In this document: in pieces, positions 17,348 to 27,404 of the stretch
Position numbering within the stretch: position 1 is the first letter of the stretch
Layout: every line of letters begins with the position of its first letter
Assembly (NCBI GenBank): GCA_002716585.1
Contig: PBBL01000085.1
Span: 82,739-146,738, forward strand
From: Myxococcales bacterium
GTDB taxonomy: Bacteria; Myxococcota_A; Bradymonadia; Bradymonadales; GCA-2716585
Length of the DNA stretch: 64,000 bases
Direction of reading: 5' to 3'
Position numbers and translations under genes: made by a program
The notes under the pieces: model-generated
The model's input: only the letters and a program-made list of their open reading frames with translations
What the model was told of the DNA's origin: nothing
Databases searched by the model: none

Positions 17348-19240
17348 TCAGGGGGTCTTCGCGTCGCCCTCGGCGGGCTTGTCGCCAGTGGCAGGCTTGT
17401 CGCCGGTGGCGGGCGCCGCCGGGGGGGTGGCGCCGGTCGTGGAGGCGGCCGGGGTCGCCTCGGTCTTGAAGGTCTCCTGGTAGATGGTGATGCGGCCGTC
17501 GTCCAGGGCCTCCTTGTAGAGGCTGGCGAGCCAGGGGCTGGCCTCGGCGAGGTCGGCGTCCGGGCGGTAGAAGACGGTCTGCCAGGAGCCGAGCCAGGCC
17601 TTCATCATCTCGGCGCGCTGCTCGGCGAGGACCTGCGGGCGGCTCTTCTTGAGGTCATCCTCGGTGGGGACCTTCTTCTCCTTGAGGCGGACGATGAAGG
17701 ACGCCTCGTTGACCTCGATGGGGGCGTCCAGCACGGGCGCCTCCGCGGTGAGGTCGAACGCCTTGGAGGCCAGCTCCTTGCTCTCGCCGATGCGGGGCAC
17801 GTCGGTCCAGGGCAGGGACTTGGGGACGATGTTCTTGACGACCGGGTCGTAGCGGAAGGTGCGCCGCGGGGTGCGGGCGAAGTCACCGGTCTCCGCGACC
17901 TGGAGGGCGTCCCAGACCGTCTTCTCGGGCGGGGCGTCCTTGGCGGCGGTGTCCTCCTCCTTGTCACCCTCCTCCTCCTTGGCGGGCTCCTCCTCCTTGT
18001 CGCCTCCCTCCTCCTCCTTGGCGGGCGCCTCCTCCTTCTTGGGCTTGAGGTCGGCGAGCAGGGTCTTGAGATCCTTGTCGGGGGAGGCCTTGGCGGCGGC
18101 GATGATCTGCTTGGTGATGGCGTCGATCTGCTCCTGGCCCTTCTTCTCGAAGATGAGCTTGCTGGCAATGTCGTCGCGCACTTCGGCGAGGGGCTTGGTG
18201 TTGGCCTCCTTGACGTCGTCGAGCTTGAGCAGGAAGTAGGCGAAGCCGGAGATGTCCTCCTTGACCTCGCCCTTCTTCATGGCGTCGACGAGCTTGGCGG
18301 TCTTCTCGTTCATGTCTTCGAGCTTGGACCAGCCCATGTCACCGCCCTTGTCCTTGTAGACGATGTCCTCGGACAGTTCCTTGACGACGGTGGCGAAGTC
18401 CTCGTTCTTGGTGAGGATCCGCTCCTTGACCTGGGCCCACTTCTCCTCGGCCTTCTTCTTGTCCTCGTCGGAGGCGGAGTCGGGCGCCTTCTTGATCATG
18501 ATGCGGCGGACGCGGACCTCCTTGGGGGTGGAGTAGTCGCCCTTGTTCTCATCGTAGTACGTCTGGATCGCGTCGGGGTTGGCCTCGGCGAAGGCGGTGA
18601 TCTCGTCCTGGGAGAAGGTGACCGCCTCGCGGAGCTGCTTGGGGTCGAGCCGGATGAACTCCAGGTTGACCTTGGTGTTGCGCAGCTTGTTCAGCTCATC
18701 GACCTGCGCGGGGAGCACCGACAGCGAGCCCTCGAAGACCGACAGGTACTTGCGCGCGAGCAGCTCGCGGGTCTTGAAGTTCTGGTAGTCCTCGATCGTC
18801 ATCTCGAGGTAGAACTTGACGAAGCGCTGGTAGGTGTCGGCGTCGAACTTGCCGTCCTCGGAGTAGATCTGGAAGTCGACGTTGCGCGTGGGGTCGAGGA
18901 TGAACTCGCGCAGCTCCTGCTGGCTGACCGCCATCCCCATCGCCTCGGCCTCATCGGCGAGCAGGTGGAGCAGCGCCAGCTTCTCAGCGGCCTGGCGCTG
19001 GAGCTTGGCGTAGGCGGCGTCGTCGGTGTTCGTCCGCCGGGAGACCCGGTTGAGGATCACCGACAGGTCGAGGTTCGAAAACTCCTGGCCGTTCACCGAC
19101 GCCGCGACCGCCCGGCTCCGGGGACCACACGCCTCACTGCCGGACACTCCGCCGAACTCGAACACAAACACGATCACAAGGATCGCGAACATCAACAGCA
19201 GCAGAGGGTGTTTGGTGCCCTCTCGCATCTGTTCCAACAT
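17348..19240 (-). CDS. PpiD/SurA-type periplasmic peptidyl-prolyl isomerase (foldase)
   Basis: This 630-residue protein has a short cytoplasmic tail, a single N-terminal anchor (HPLLLLMFAILVIVFVF) and a large periplasmic part, as in PpiD. Residues about 45-230 form the SurA_N-type chaperone region (VAASVNGQEFSNLDL). Residues 250-350 match a parvulin-like PPIC domain (VRVRRIMIKKAPDSA, then GGDMGWSKLEDM). A Lys/Glu-rich low-complexity linker (about 400-450) separates it from a second, weaker rotamase-like region, and the tail is Ala/Pro/Thr-rich. The role is folding of outer-membrane or secreted proteins. ATG 19240 has GAGGAG 8 nt upstream. It is divergent from mreB. Confidence 0.85.
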   Translation of the reverse strand: MLEQMREGTKHPLLLLMFAILVIVFVFEFGGVSGSEACGPRSRAVAASVNGQEFSNLDLSVILNRVSRRTNTDDAAYAKLQRQAAEKLALLHLLADEAEAMGMAVSQQELREFILDPTRNVDFQIYSEDGKFDADTYQRFVKFYLEMTIEDYQNFKTRELLARKYLSVFEGSLSVLPAQVDELNKLRNTKVNLEFIRLDPKQLREAVTFSQDEITAFAEANPDAIQTYYDENKGDYSTPKEVRVRRIMIKKAPDSASDEDKKKAEEKWAQVKERILTKNEDFATVVKELSEDIVYKDKGGDMGWSKLEDMNEKTAKLVDAMKKGEVKEDISGFAYFLLKLDDVKEANTKPLAEVRDDIASKLIFEKKGQEQIDAITKQIIAAAKASPDKDLKTLLADLKPKKEEAPAKEEEGGDKEEEPAKEEEGDKEEDTAAKDAPPEKTVWDALQVAETGDFARTPRRTFRYDPVVKNIVPKSLPWTDVPRIGESKELASKAFDLTAEAPVLDAPIEVNEASFIVRLKEKKVPTEDDLKKSRPQVLAEQRAEMMKAWLGSWQTVFYRPDADLAEASPWLASLYKEALDDGRITIYQETFKTEATPAASTTGATPPAAPATGDKPATGDKPAEGDAKTP

Positions 19241-20607
<1,367 letters not shown>

Positions 20608-20614
20608 GACAGCG

Positions 20615-21469
20615 ATGCTCGATCTCATCGGACGCTACAAGGTCATCATCATCATGGTCCTGATGGTGGCGCTGCCCACCCTGAGCATGGCGCTGTCCCG
20701 CATCGTGCCGGGGCGCCACGTGGTGGACCGCGCCATGCTCATGGCGCTCGCCCCGCTCCAGGCGGGCGCCCACTTCGGGGTCAGCTTCATCGAGGGGTTC
20801 TGGCAGGACTACATCGCGCTGCGCGACCTCAAACAAGAAAATGAGTCGCTGCGGCAGGAGATCAGCCGCCTGCGCGAGGAGCGGGCGAGGCTGATCGGCG
20901 TGCTCCAGGAGAACAAGCGGCTGCGCGGCCTGCTCGACTTCCAGCAGCAGCGCCCCGAGCTGAAGCTCCAGCCCGCCCGCGTCATCGCCCGCGAGATCAC
21001 CCCCTACTTCCGCGTCCTCCGGGTTCGCCTGGACACCGGCGACGCCAGCACCCCGATCAAGCCGCAGATGGCCGTGGTCAGCCACGAGGGCGTCGTCGGT
21101 CAGGTGATCGAGGCCTACGACGAGTACGCCGACGTCATGCTCATCGCCGACCCGCGCAGCAACGTGGACGTGATCGATCAGCGCACACGGGCGCGCGGGA
21201 TCGCCATCGGCCTCGGGCACAAGCGCGATTACGAGGCGCGCCTCTCCTACCTGCTGCGCAAGGACGAGATCAACGAGCAGGATCAGCTCGTCACCAGCGG
21301 CAAGGGCGGGATCTTCCCGCAGGAGCTGATCGTCGGCACGATCACCTCGATCGACAGCCGGGAGTACGGGCTCAACCAGCAGGCGACCGTGGAGCCCTCG
21401 GTGGACTTCGGACGGCTTGAGGAGGTCTTCATCGTCACCGGCGAGGAGACCGCGGGGGTGCGACCCTAG
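20615..21469 (+). CDS. mreC: Rod shape-determining protein MreC
   Basis: This 284-residue protein has one N-terminal transmembrane helix (VIIIMVLMVALPTLSMAL), a coiled coil at about 65-110 (LRDLKQENESLRQEISRLREE) and a C-terminal double beta-barrel region (VVSHEGVVGQVIEAYDEYADVMLIADP), the classical MreC layout. MreC links periplasmic PBP2/RodA to cytoplasmic MreB. It starts 7 bp after mreB and ends 2 bp before mreD, so the three are clearly co-transcribed. Its Shine-Dalgarno is weak, suggesting coupling to mreB translation. Confidence 0.95.
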   Translation: MLDLIGRYKVIIIMVLMVALPTLSMALSRIVPGRHVVDRAMLMALAPLQAGAHFGVSFIEGFWQDYIALRDLKQENESLRQEISRLREERARLIGVLQENKRLRGLLDFQQQRPELKLQPARVIAREITPYFRVLRVRLDTGDASTPIKPQMAVVSHEGVVGQVIEAYDEYADVMLIADPRSNVDVIDQRTRARGIAIGLGHKRDYEARLSYLLRKDEINEQDQLVTSGKGGIFPQELIVGTITSIDSREYGLNQQATVEPSVDFGRLEEVFIVTGEETAGVRP

Positions 21470-21471
21470 CG

Positions 21472-21978
21472 ATGCATCGCCTGGCGACCATCCTGGTGGG
21501 GATCGTGCTGTTGCTGCTCGAGTCCCTGCTGCTCGACCTCTTCGGGCTCTCGCTGTGGCTGCCCCACGTCGCGAGCGCGCTGGTGGTGTACATCGCGCTG
21601 GAGCGCGAGATGTTCGAGGGGTGCGTCGAGGTGCTCGGGCTCGCCTGGGTCGCCGAGCTGTTGTCGGGGTCTCCGCCGGGCGTGTACGCGCTGGCGGTGA
21701 CGCTGCTGTTCTTCGGCGTGCGACTGAGCGCCGTCCGCCTCTCCTACCGGGCGTGGCCAGTGCGGCTGGGGCTGTCGGTCGTCGCGGCGCTGGGGCTCCA
21801 CGCGCTGCTGCTGATCATCCTGCTGATGTCGGGCCACCCCACGAGCTACGTGACGACCTTCGCGCTGGCGGGCGCCCCGAGCAGCCTCGCGGCGCCGCTC
21901 GGCCTCGTCGTGGTCTGGCTGTCGCTGGAGCGGCTCGACGAGCTGTTCAAGCGCCGCAAGAACATCTTCTCCGACTGA
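21472..21978 (+). CDS. mreD: Rod shape-determining protein MreD
   Basis: This is a 168-residue polytopic inner-membrane protein with about five hydrophobic helices and a short basic tail (LFKRRKNIFSD). The sequence is weakly conserved, as usual for MreD. Size, hydrophobicity, the N-terminal LLLLESLLLDLFG segment and its place 2 bp after mreC make the assignment secure. It partners MreC in the elongasome. Confidence 0.9.
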   Translation: MHRLATILVGIVLLLLESLLLDLFGLSLWLPHVASALVVYIALEREMFEGCVEVLGLAWVAELLSGSPPGVYALAVTLLFFGVRLSAVRLSYRAWPVRLGLSVVAALGLHALLLIILLMSGHPTSYVTTFALAGAPSSLAAPLGLVVVWLSLERLDELFKRRKNIFSD

Positions 21979-22037
21979 TCCCCCCACCTCCACACCTGAA
22001 CCCCCGCGCAGCCCGCCTCGATGGGCGCGCGAGGGGG

Positions 22038-22067
22038 TTGCCAAGACGTTCTACCCCGTGGTAGGGT
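22038..22067 (+). promoter_or_regulatory. Putative promoter of mrdA-rodA
   Basis: TTGCCA (22038-22043) and TAGGGT (22062-22067) are separated by 18 nt in the 267-bp gap after mreD. The predicted leader is about 170 nt and contains two perfect 8-bp hairpins (see 22075-22195). Confidence 0.4.
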
Positions 22068-22074
22068 CCGGCGT

Positions 22075-22195
22075 GATCGAGCAGTCCCGCTGTGTTGGGG
22101 CTCGATCCATGGTTTAAGGACCACGTGGCCTCGGGGGCCACCTTCGATATAGAGACCAACATCGACGTAGACGCCCATCGAAGGCGCGCCAACCT
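22075..22195 (+). promoter_or_regulatory. Structured mrdA leader: two stem-loops
   Basis: Hairpin 1 has GATCGAGC (22075-22082) pairing with GCTCGATC (22100-22107). Hairpin 2 has CCTTCGAT (about 22142-22149) pairing with ATCGAAGG about 30 nt on. Neither is followed by a T-run. They match no riboswitch class I know and could act on mRNA stability or translation. Confidence 0.4.
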
Positions 22196-22245
22196 GCTGA
22201 CAGCACAGGAGCGCGCCCGGGGCGATAGAGCCTGCAGGCGTTCGT

Positions 22246-24378
22246 GTGACGATCTGGCCCATCCGTAAAAAATCGGATGCCGAAGACGGTGCACCGGGCA
22301 AACGCAAACGAGCCTGGCACCGCCAAAGCGCTGCCGACATGCTGGCCAAGCTCAACAGCCGAGACGAGCTGGAGTCCTACTCCGGTCGGTTCAAGTGGCT
22401 GTTCCTGGCCTTCGTGCTCCCGTTCGCGTTGATCGGCGCCCGGTTGTGGCAGGTGCAGGTGCTCGACTCCCATGAGTTCGACCGCCGCGCCCGCAACAAC
22501 CTCGTCCGTACGGTCGAGATCCCGGCCACCCGTGGCCTGATCCTCGACTCCGGGCGGCGCGTCCTCGCCGAGAACCGACCCTCCTACGACGTCTACATCA
22601 CCCCTCGCCTCGTCCGTAAGGAGCCTGAGGCGCTCGATCTGCTCCAGCGCTACCTCAACCTCGCCGCGGACGACATCGCGCGGATCCGTAAGCGGATGGA
22701 GGAGGCCGACGGCCGCGCCTTCCTCGCGCGCCGCGACATCACCCGCGACCAGGTGGCGCAGCTGGAGACCCACCGGATGTACCTGCCCGGGGTCGAGGTC
22801 CGCACCAACTCCCACCGCTATTACCCCTACAACGAGCTCTCCTCGCACACCATGGGGTTCATGAACGAGATCACCGGGGACGAGCTGGAGAGCCGCCAGG
22901 CCTACGGCTACCGCCCCGGCGATTACATCGGGCGGATGGGGCTGGAGCGCACCTACGAGGCGATCCTGCGCGGCAGCCCCGGCCTCGAGCGGCAGATCGT
23001 GGACGCCCGGGGCATCCCCCAGGGCGAGGAGCAGGCCGAGGAGCTGCTCGGGCACTACCGGCGCGTCGAGCCGATCCCCGGCCGCAACCTCGTGCTCACC
23101 CTCGACATGGACCTCCAGCGCATCGCCCGCGAGGAGTTCAACTACGACTCCGGGGCGGTCGTCGCCATCAACCCCAAGGACGGCTCGGTGCTCGCCGCGC
23201 TGTCGGTGCCCACGTTCAACCCCAACAGCTGGACCGGGCGCCTGAGCCACGAAGAGAAGCGCCGCTCGGACAACAACCCCTTCAAGCCGATGATCGACAA
23301 GACGGTCCAGGCCTACTTCCCAGGCTCGACCTTCAAGCTGGTCACCGCCGCGGCGGCGCTCAACGAGGGCTTCATCACCGAGAAGGAGACCCTGGAGTGC
23401 CGCGGCTTCTACGAGTTCGGTAAGCGCCGCTTCCACTGCTGGAACCGCGTCGGCCACGGCCGCGAGGACCTCGCCGACTCCCTGATGCACTCCTGCGACG
23501 TCTACTACTACAAGCTCAGCGAGAAGCTCGGGATGGACACCCTCGCCCGCTACGCCTACATGTTCGGCTTCGGCGAGCGCGCCGGGATGGGCATCAACGG
23601 CGAGCAGCGCGGCATCGTCCCCACCAAGGACTGGCACCGCAAGCACTCCCCCGGCGGGTTCCAGCACGGCCTCACGCTCTCCACCGGCGTCGGCCAGGGC
23701 GACACCCGCGTCACCCCGCTGCAGCTCGCCCTCTCCTACGGGGCGCTCGCCACCCGCGGCACCCTCTACTACCCGCGGATCGTCGATCACATCGAGACCG
23801 CCGACGGCCGCAAGCAGTTCGAGTACCCCGCCCGGATCCGCCGCAAGCTCGACATCCCCGAGGAGATCCTCGAAGAGATCGAGATCGGCATGACCTCCGT
23901 GCTCCACGACCAGACCGGCACCTCCTACGAGAACCGCCTCGACTACGTGACCACCGCGGGCAAGACCGGTACCGCCCAGGTGCGTGGCTTCGACCAGCAG
24001 CGCCTCGGCGACAACGGCGAGATCGAGTACAAGCACCGCGACCACGCCTGGTTCGTCGTCTATGGCCCCGTCGAAGACCCCGACATCGTGCTCGCCGTCT
24101 TCGTCGAGCACGGCGGCTCCGGCGCCCGCATCGCCGCGCCGCTCGCCATGAAGATCCTCGACCGCTACTTCCGCGAGGTCAAGGGGATCGACCCCGAGGC
24201 CGCACGCGCCCGCGCCATCGCGCAGCGCCGCCGCGGCCCCCGTCGCCTCCGTCGCCCCGACAACCGGGAGGAGCCCTCCCGCTGGGAGCGCCCCAGCGAC
24301 GACTCCCGCGACGGCGAGAGCCGCGACTACCCGATCGCCTGGCCGCCGCCGCCGCCACCGACCAACCTGTTGGATTGA
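22246..24378 (+). CDS. mrdA: Penicillin-binding protein 2 (elongation-specific transpeptidase)
   Basis: This 710-residue class B PBP has an unusually long basic cytoplasmic N-terminus (about 48 residues), one transmembrane helix (WLFLAFVLPFALIGARLWQV), the pedestal domain with RGLILDSGRRVLAENRPSYDV, and the transpeptidase domain. Catalytic motifs are complete: STFK 361-364 (acyl-enzyme Ser361), SCD 416-418 (the SxD form usual in PBP2) and KTGT 573-576. It crosslinks lateral-wall peptidoglycan with RodA. The start is GTG 22246 with a weak Shine-Dalgarno; an ATG at residue 32 is an alternative. The C-terminus has a proline-rich tail. rodA follows after 3 bp. Confidence 0.95.
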   Translation: MTIWPIRKKSDAEDGAPGKRKRAWHRQSAADMLAKLNSRDELESYSGRFKWLFLAFVLPFALIGARLWQVQVLDSHEFDRRARNNLVRTVEIPATRGLILDSGRRVLAENRPSYDVYITPRLVRKEPEALDLLQRYLNLAADDIARIRKRMEEADGRAFLARRDITRDQVAQLETHRMYLPGVEVRTNSHRYYPYNELSSHTMGFMNEITGDELESRQAYGYRPGDYIGRMGLERTYEAILRGSPGLERQIVDARGIPQGEEQAEELLGHYRRVEPIPGRNLVLTLDMDLQRIAREEFNYDSGAVVAINPKDGSVLAALSVPTFNPNSWTGRLSHEEKRRSDNNPFKPMIDKTVQAYFPGSTFKLVTAAAALNEGFITEKETLECRGFYEFGKRRFHCWNRVGHGREDLADSLMHSCDVYYYKLSEKLGMDTLARYAYMFGFGERAGMGINGEQRGIVPTKDWHRKHSPGGFQHGLTLSTGVGQGDTRVTPLQLALSYGALATRGTLYYPRIVDHIETADGRKQFEYPARIRRKLDIPEEILEEIEIGMTSVLHDQTGTSYENRLDYVTTAGKTGTAQVRGFDQQRLGDNGEIEYKHRDHAWFVVYGPVEDPDIVLAVFVEHGGSGARIAAPLAMKILDRYFREVKGIDPEAARARAIAQRRRGPRRLRRPDNREEPSRWERPSDDSRDGESRDYPIAWPPPPPPTNLLD

Positions 24379-24381
24379 GCC

Positions 24382-25488
24382 ATGGCCAAGCCCGTTCAAG
24401 CACAGATCTTTCCGCGCTTTGACTGGATCCTGGCGCTCCTCGTCGCGATGCTCATGGGCATCGGGCTGATGAACCTCTACTCCTCCTCCATGGCGCTCGG
24501 TGAAGACCTCTACATCACCCAGGGCGTCTGGCTCGGCCTCGGCCTCGGCCTCGTCACCGCCAGCTCCCTGCTCGACTACCGCACCTACGAGCGCTGGGCC
24601 TACATCGTCTACGGCGCGGTCGTCTTCCTGCTGATCCTCGTCATGGTGGTCGGCACACGCCTCAACGGCGCACAGCGCTGGCTCAACTTCGGCTTCTTCA
24701 TGCTCCAGCCCTCCGAGCTGATGAAGCCCGCCATCATCCTCGTGACCGCGCGCTACTTCTCCGACCTCCCCCACAAGGTCGACGGGAACGACCTCAAGGA
24801 CCTCATCCGGCCGATGATGCTCCTGTTCGTCCCCAGCTCCCTGATCATGCTCCAGCCCGACCTCGGGACGTCGCTGATGGTGATCTTCATCTTCTTCACG
24901 ATGGTCCTCTTTGAGGGGATGAAGGCGCGGACCATCGTCGGTATGGGGATCACGACCATCCTCTCCGCCCCGCTGGCCTGGTCCTTCCTCCTCAAGGACT
25001 ACCAGAAGCAGCGGATCCTCAGCTTCCTCGACCTTGAGAAGGACCCCTACGGCCCGGGCTGGCAGGTGCGGCAGTCCCTGATCGCCTTCGGCTCAGGGGG
25101 CATCGCGGGCAAGGGCTACCTCGACGGCACCCAGGTCCAGATGGGCTTCGTCCCCTACCACGAGAGCGACTTCGCCGCCGTCAACTGGGCCGAGGAGCAC
25201 GGCTTCATCGGGATGATGGTCCTCATCGGCCTCTACACGGCGCTGATCGGCTGGTCCCTGCACATCGCCCGCTCCTCGCGCGACCGCTTCGGGATGCTGG
25301 TCGCGGTGGGCGTCGCCGCCATGATCTTCTGGCACGTCTTCGTCAACCTCGGCATGGTCCTCGGCATGCTCCCCGTCGTCGGCCTCACCCTGCCGCTCGT
25401 CTCCTACGGCGGCAGCTCGGTCATCACCGTCATGCTGGGCATCGCCCTCCTGGTGAACATCTCCATCCGTCGCCACCTCCTGCGCTGA
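24382..25488 (+). CDS. rodA: RodA peptidoglycan glycosyltransferase (SEDS family)
   Basis: This 368-residue SEDS protein has about ten membrane helices. Characteristic motifs are NGAQRWLNFGFFMLQPSE, QPDLGTSL, the loop VQMGFVPYHESDFAAVNWAEEHGF containing the conserved Asp, and LPLVSYGGSS near the C-terminus. It polymerises lipid II into glycan strands together with PBP2, encoded immediately upstream. The gene is followed by a strong hairpin between it and the convergent thioredoxin gene. Confidence 0.96.
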   Translation: MAKPVQAQIFPRFDWILALLVAMLMGIGLMNLYSSSMALGEDLYITQGVWLGLGLGLVTASSLLDYRTYERWAYIVYGAVVFLLILVMVVGTRLNGAQRWLNFGFFMLQPSELMKPAIILVTARYFSDLPHKVDGNDLKDLIRPMMLLFVPSSLIMLQPDLGTSLMVIFIFFTMVLFEGMKARTIVGMGITTILSAPLAWSFLLKDYQKQRILSFLDLEKDPYGPGWQVRQSLIAFGSGGIAGKGYLDGTQVQMGFVPYHESDFAAVNWAEEHGFIGMMVLIGLYTALIGWSLHIARSSRDRFGMLVAVGVAAMIFWHVFVNLGMVLGMLPVVGLTLPLVSYGGSSVITVMLGIALLVNISIRRHLLR

Positions 25489-25505
25489 CCCCCTCAAGAA
25501 CGCGA

Positions 25506-25536
25506 CGACCCGAGCGGCGCGAAGCGGCTCGGGTCG
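25506..25536. terminator. Bidirectional hairpin between rodA and trxA
   Basis: A perfect 10-bp stem, CGACCCGAGC (25506-25515) with GCTCGGGTCG (25527-25536), has an 11-nt loop. It lies between convergent genes. No T-run follows on either strand, as is common in high-GC bacteria. Confidence 0.65.
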
Positions 25537-25572
25537 GTGTGCGCGTTGTTCAGGGCGTCGCCCTTGAAACCA

Positions 25573-25899
25573 TCAGAGCGCCTGCTCGAACAGATCCTTG
25601 AGCTTGTTCTTCGGCGCCGCGCCGACGTGCTTGTGGACCACCTCACCGTTCTTGATGACCATCAGGGTCGGCAGCGCGCGGACCCCATACTTGGCAGCGA
25701 CGTTGGGGTTGTTGTCGATGTCGAGCTTGGCCACCTGGACCTTCCCGTCGTACTCCGCGGCCAGCTCCTTGAGCGAGGGCGCGATCGCCCGACAGGGGCC
25801 ACACCAGGCCGCCCAGAAGTCCACCACCGTGGGCGTGCTGGAGTCGATGACTTCGTTCTGGAAGTCGCTGTCGGTCACATCAAAGAACTTGCCTGCCAT
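25573..25899 (-). CDS. trxA: Thioredoxin
   Basis: The start at ATG 25899 gives 108 residues, the standard thioredoxin length; an upstream in-frame GTG (25917) would add six residues. The redox site is WCGPC, with the conserved FWAAW before it, the buried Asp in VVDFWA, the cis-proline in VRALPTLMV, and GEVVHKHVGA near the end. It is a cytoplasmic disulfide reductase. It stands alone, convergent with rodA, and has a plausible promoter at 26040-26067. Confidence 0.95.
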   Translation of the reverse strand: MAGKFFDVTDSDFQNEVIDSSTPTVVDFWAAWCGPCRAIAPSLKELAAEYDGKVQVAKLDIDNNPNVAAKYGVRALPTLMVIKNGEVVHKHVGAAPKNKLKDLFEQAL

Positions 25900-26039
25900 G
25901 GTAGGGATCTCCCACACTGGAACCGAGCCGTCAGCTCAGGTCGGTTCATGTTGATCACGGGGCGCCGGTGAACCTCTTGCCCGCACCCCTTCACGTCTAT
26001 GCTGTTTTAACGCCTCCGGCTCCCCGGAGTCGAGTAGGG

Positions 26040-26067
26040 AAGCTAACCAACCCACCCTCAAGGTCAA
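26040..26067 (-). promoter_or_regulatory. Putative promoter of trxA
   Basis: Minus strand: TTGACC (26067-26062), 16-nt spacer, TAGCTT (26045-26040). This leaves a leader of about 135 nt that includes a small CTCCGG/CCGGAG hairpin. Confidence 0.4.
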
Positions 26068-26080
26068 GGCGCTCTGATCC

Positions 26081-27385
26081 ATGACGCGACGAACCCCCAA
26101 CCACACGCCATTGATGGTCGCCCTCGATCTCCGAGGCCGCCTGGTGGCGGTCATCGGAGGGGGCGCGGTCGCTCGCCGCAAGCTGCCTAAGCTGCTCCGC
26201 GCAGGCGCCCGAGTCCGCCTCATCGCCCCAGGCCCCGCCGATCTCCCGAGCGACGTCGCCGCCCTCGACCCCGAAGGGACACGGATCGACCTCCTCCAGC
26301 GCCCCTACGCCGAGGGCGACCTCGCGGGCTGCGCCGTCGCGCTCGCCTGCACCGACGACCCGCGCGTCAACGACCTCGTCTGCGCCCACGCCCGCGCCGC
26401 TGACCTCTGGCACGACCGCGTCGACGCCCATGAGGGCGACCTCGCCATGACCGCCACCTCCCCCAAGGGGGCGATCACGCTGGCGGCCTCGACCGGCGGG
26501 GCCTCCCCCGCGCTGGCGCGCCTCATCCGGCAACACCTCGATCGCGGCTTCGGCCCGGAGTGGTCCCAGGCCGCGCAGCTCGCCGACGCCACCCGCCCCC
26601 TCCTCCGAGAGGCCGTCGCCGACCCCGCCGAGCGGACTCGCCGCCTGCGCGCCTGGGTCCGCTCCCCCCTGCTCGATCAGCTCCGGGCCTGTGACCTCCC
26701 AGGAGCCCTCCAGACCACCTCCGCGGCGCTGGGGCTCTCACCCACGCAGATCGCCTCGGCGAGGCTCCAGCAGCCCCAGGCGAGTCCAGGGGGGCAGATC
26801 GTGCTCAGCGCCTTCGGCCCCTTCCCGGGGGTGTCGGTCAACCCGACCGGGGAGGTGGTGCGCGCGGTCGCTCAGGCGATGGGGGGGCGGGCGGAGGTGG
26901 TGGAGCTGGAGACGCGCTTTGACATCGCCTGGGAGCAGCTCGCGGCCCGGGTCGAGCCGCTTCACGCCGCCGGGCGGCTCCAGGCGGTCGTCGCGCTCGG
27001 CGTCTCGGGGAGGGCGCGGTGTGTGCAGCTGGAGCGCGTCGGGATCAACGTGCGGTCGAGCGCCCGGCCCGACGCCGCTGGGCGTCGGCTGCCTCGCCAT
27101 GGGGAGCCGCTTCACCCGGGCGGGCCGCACGGGCTGATGAGCCGCATGCCCGTCGAGGCGATGGCAGAGCGACTGCGCGAGCGTGGGTTCGCGGTGGAGG
27201 TCTCCAACAGCGCGGGGACCTACGTGTGCAACGAGGTGCTCTACAAGATGTTGGCCTGGGCCAACCGCGCCGGGTTCACCGGCGCCGCCGGGTTCGTTCA
27301 TGTCCCGGGGGCCGCGGTCATGGGGGGGGAGGAGGTGGCGGTGACGGTCACCGCGCTCGTGAAGGAGCTGCTCGGGGACCCGTGA
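26081..27385 (+). CDS. Fusion of precorrin-2 dehydrogenase (siroheme synthase N-domain) with pyroglutamyl-peptidase I
   Basis: One continuous frame of 434 residues holds two unrelated enzymes. Residues 10-225 match the Met8/CysG-N type precorrin-2 dehydrogenase/sirohydrochlorin ferrochelatase: VIGGGAVARRK (24-34) for NAD, ACTDDPRVND, and ASTGGASPALAR (136-147). Residues 238-434 match peptidase C15: LSAFGPFPGVSVNPT, ERVGINVR with catalytic Glu319, SNSAGTYVCNEVLY with nucleophile Cys383, and GFVHVP with His407. All three C15 catalytic residues are present. The first domain serves siroheme synthesis; the second removes N-terminal pyroglutamate. I know of no metabolic link between them. The junction (about 226-238) shows no stop or internal start with a good Shine-Dalgarno. 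Confidence 0.85.
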   Translation: MTRRTPNHTPLMVALDLRGRLVAVIGGGAVARRKLPKLLRAGARVRLIAPGPADLPSDVAALDPEGTRIDLLQRPYAEGDLAGCAVALACTDDPRVNDLVCAHARAADLWHDRVDAHEGDLAMTATSPKGAITLAASTGGASPALARLIRQHLDRGFGPEWSQAAQLADATRPLLREAVADPAERTRRLRAWVRSPLLDQLRACDLPGALQTTSAALGLSPTQIASARLQQPQASPGGQIVLSAFGPFPGVSVNPTGEVVRAVAQAMGGRAEVVELETRFDIAWEQLAARVEPLHAAGRLQAVVALGVSGRARCVQLERVGINVRSSARPDAAGRRLPRHGEPLHPGGPHGLMSRMPVEAMAERLRERGFAVEVSNSAGTYVCNEVLYKMLAWANRAGFTGAAGFVHVPGAAVMGGEEVAVTVTALVKELLGDP

Positions 27386-27404
27386 GCCGAGGTGGCGGGG
27401 GCGC

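Noticed and set aside
22114..24774. Open frame of 886 codons opposite mrdA and rodA
   Set aside because: It is a shadow of the PBP2 and RodA genes, whose catalytic motifs are complete on the plus strand.
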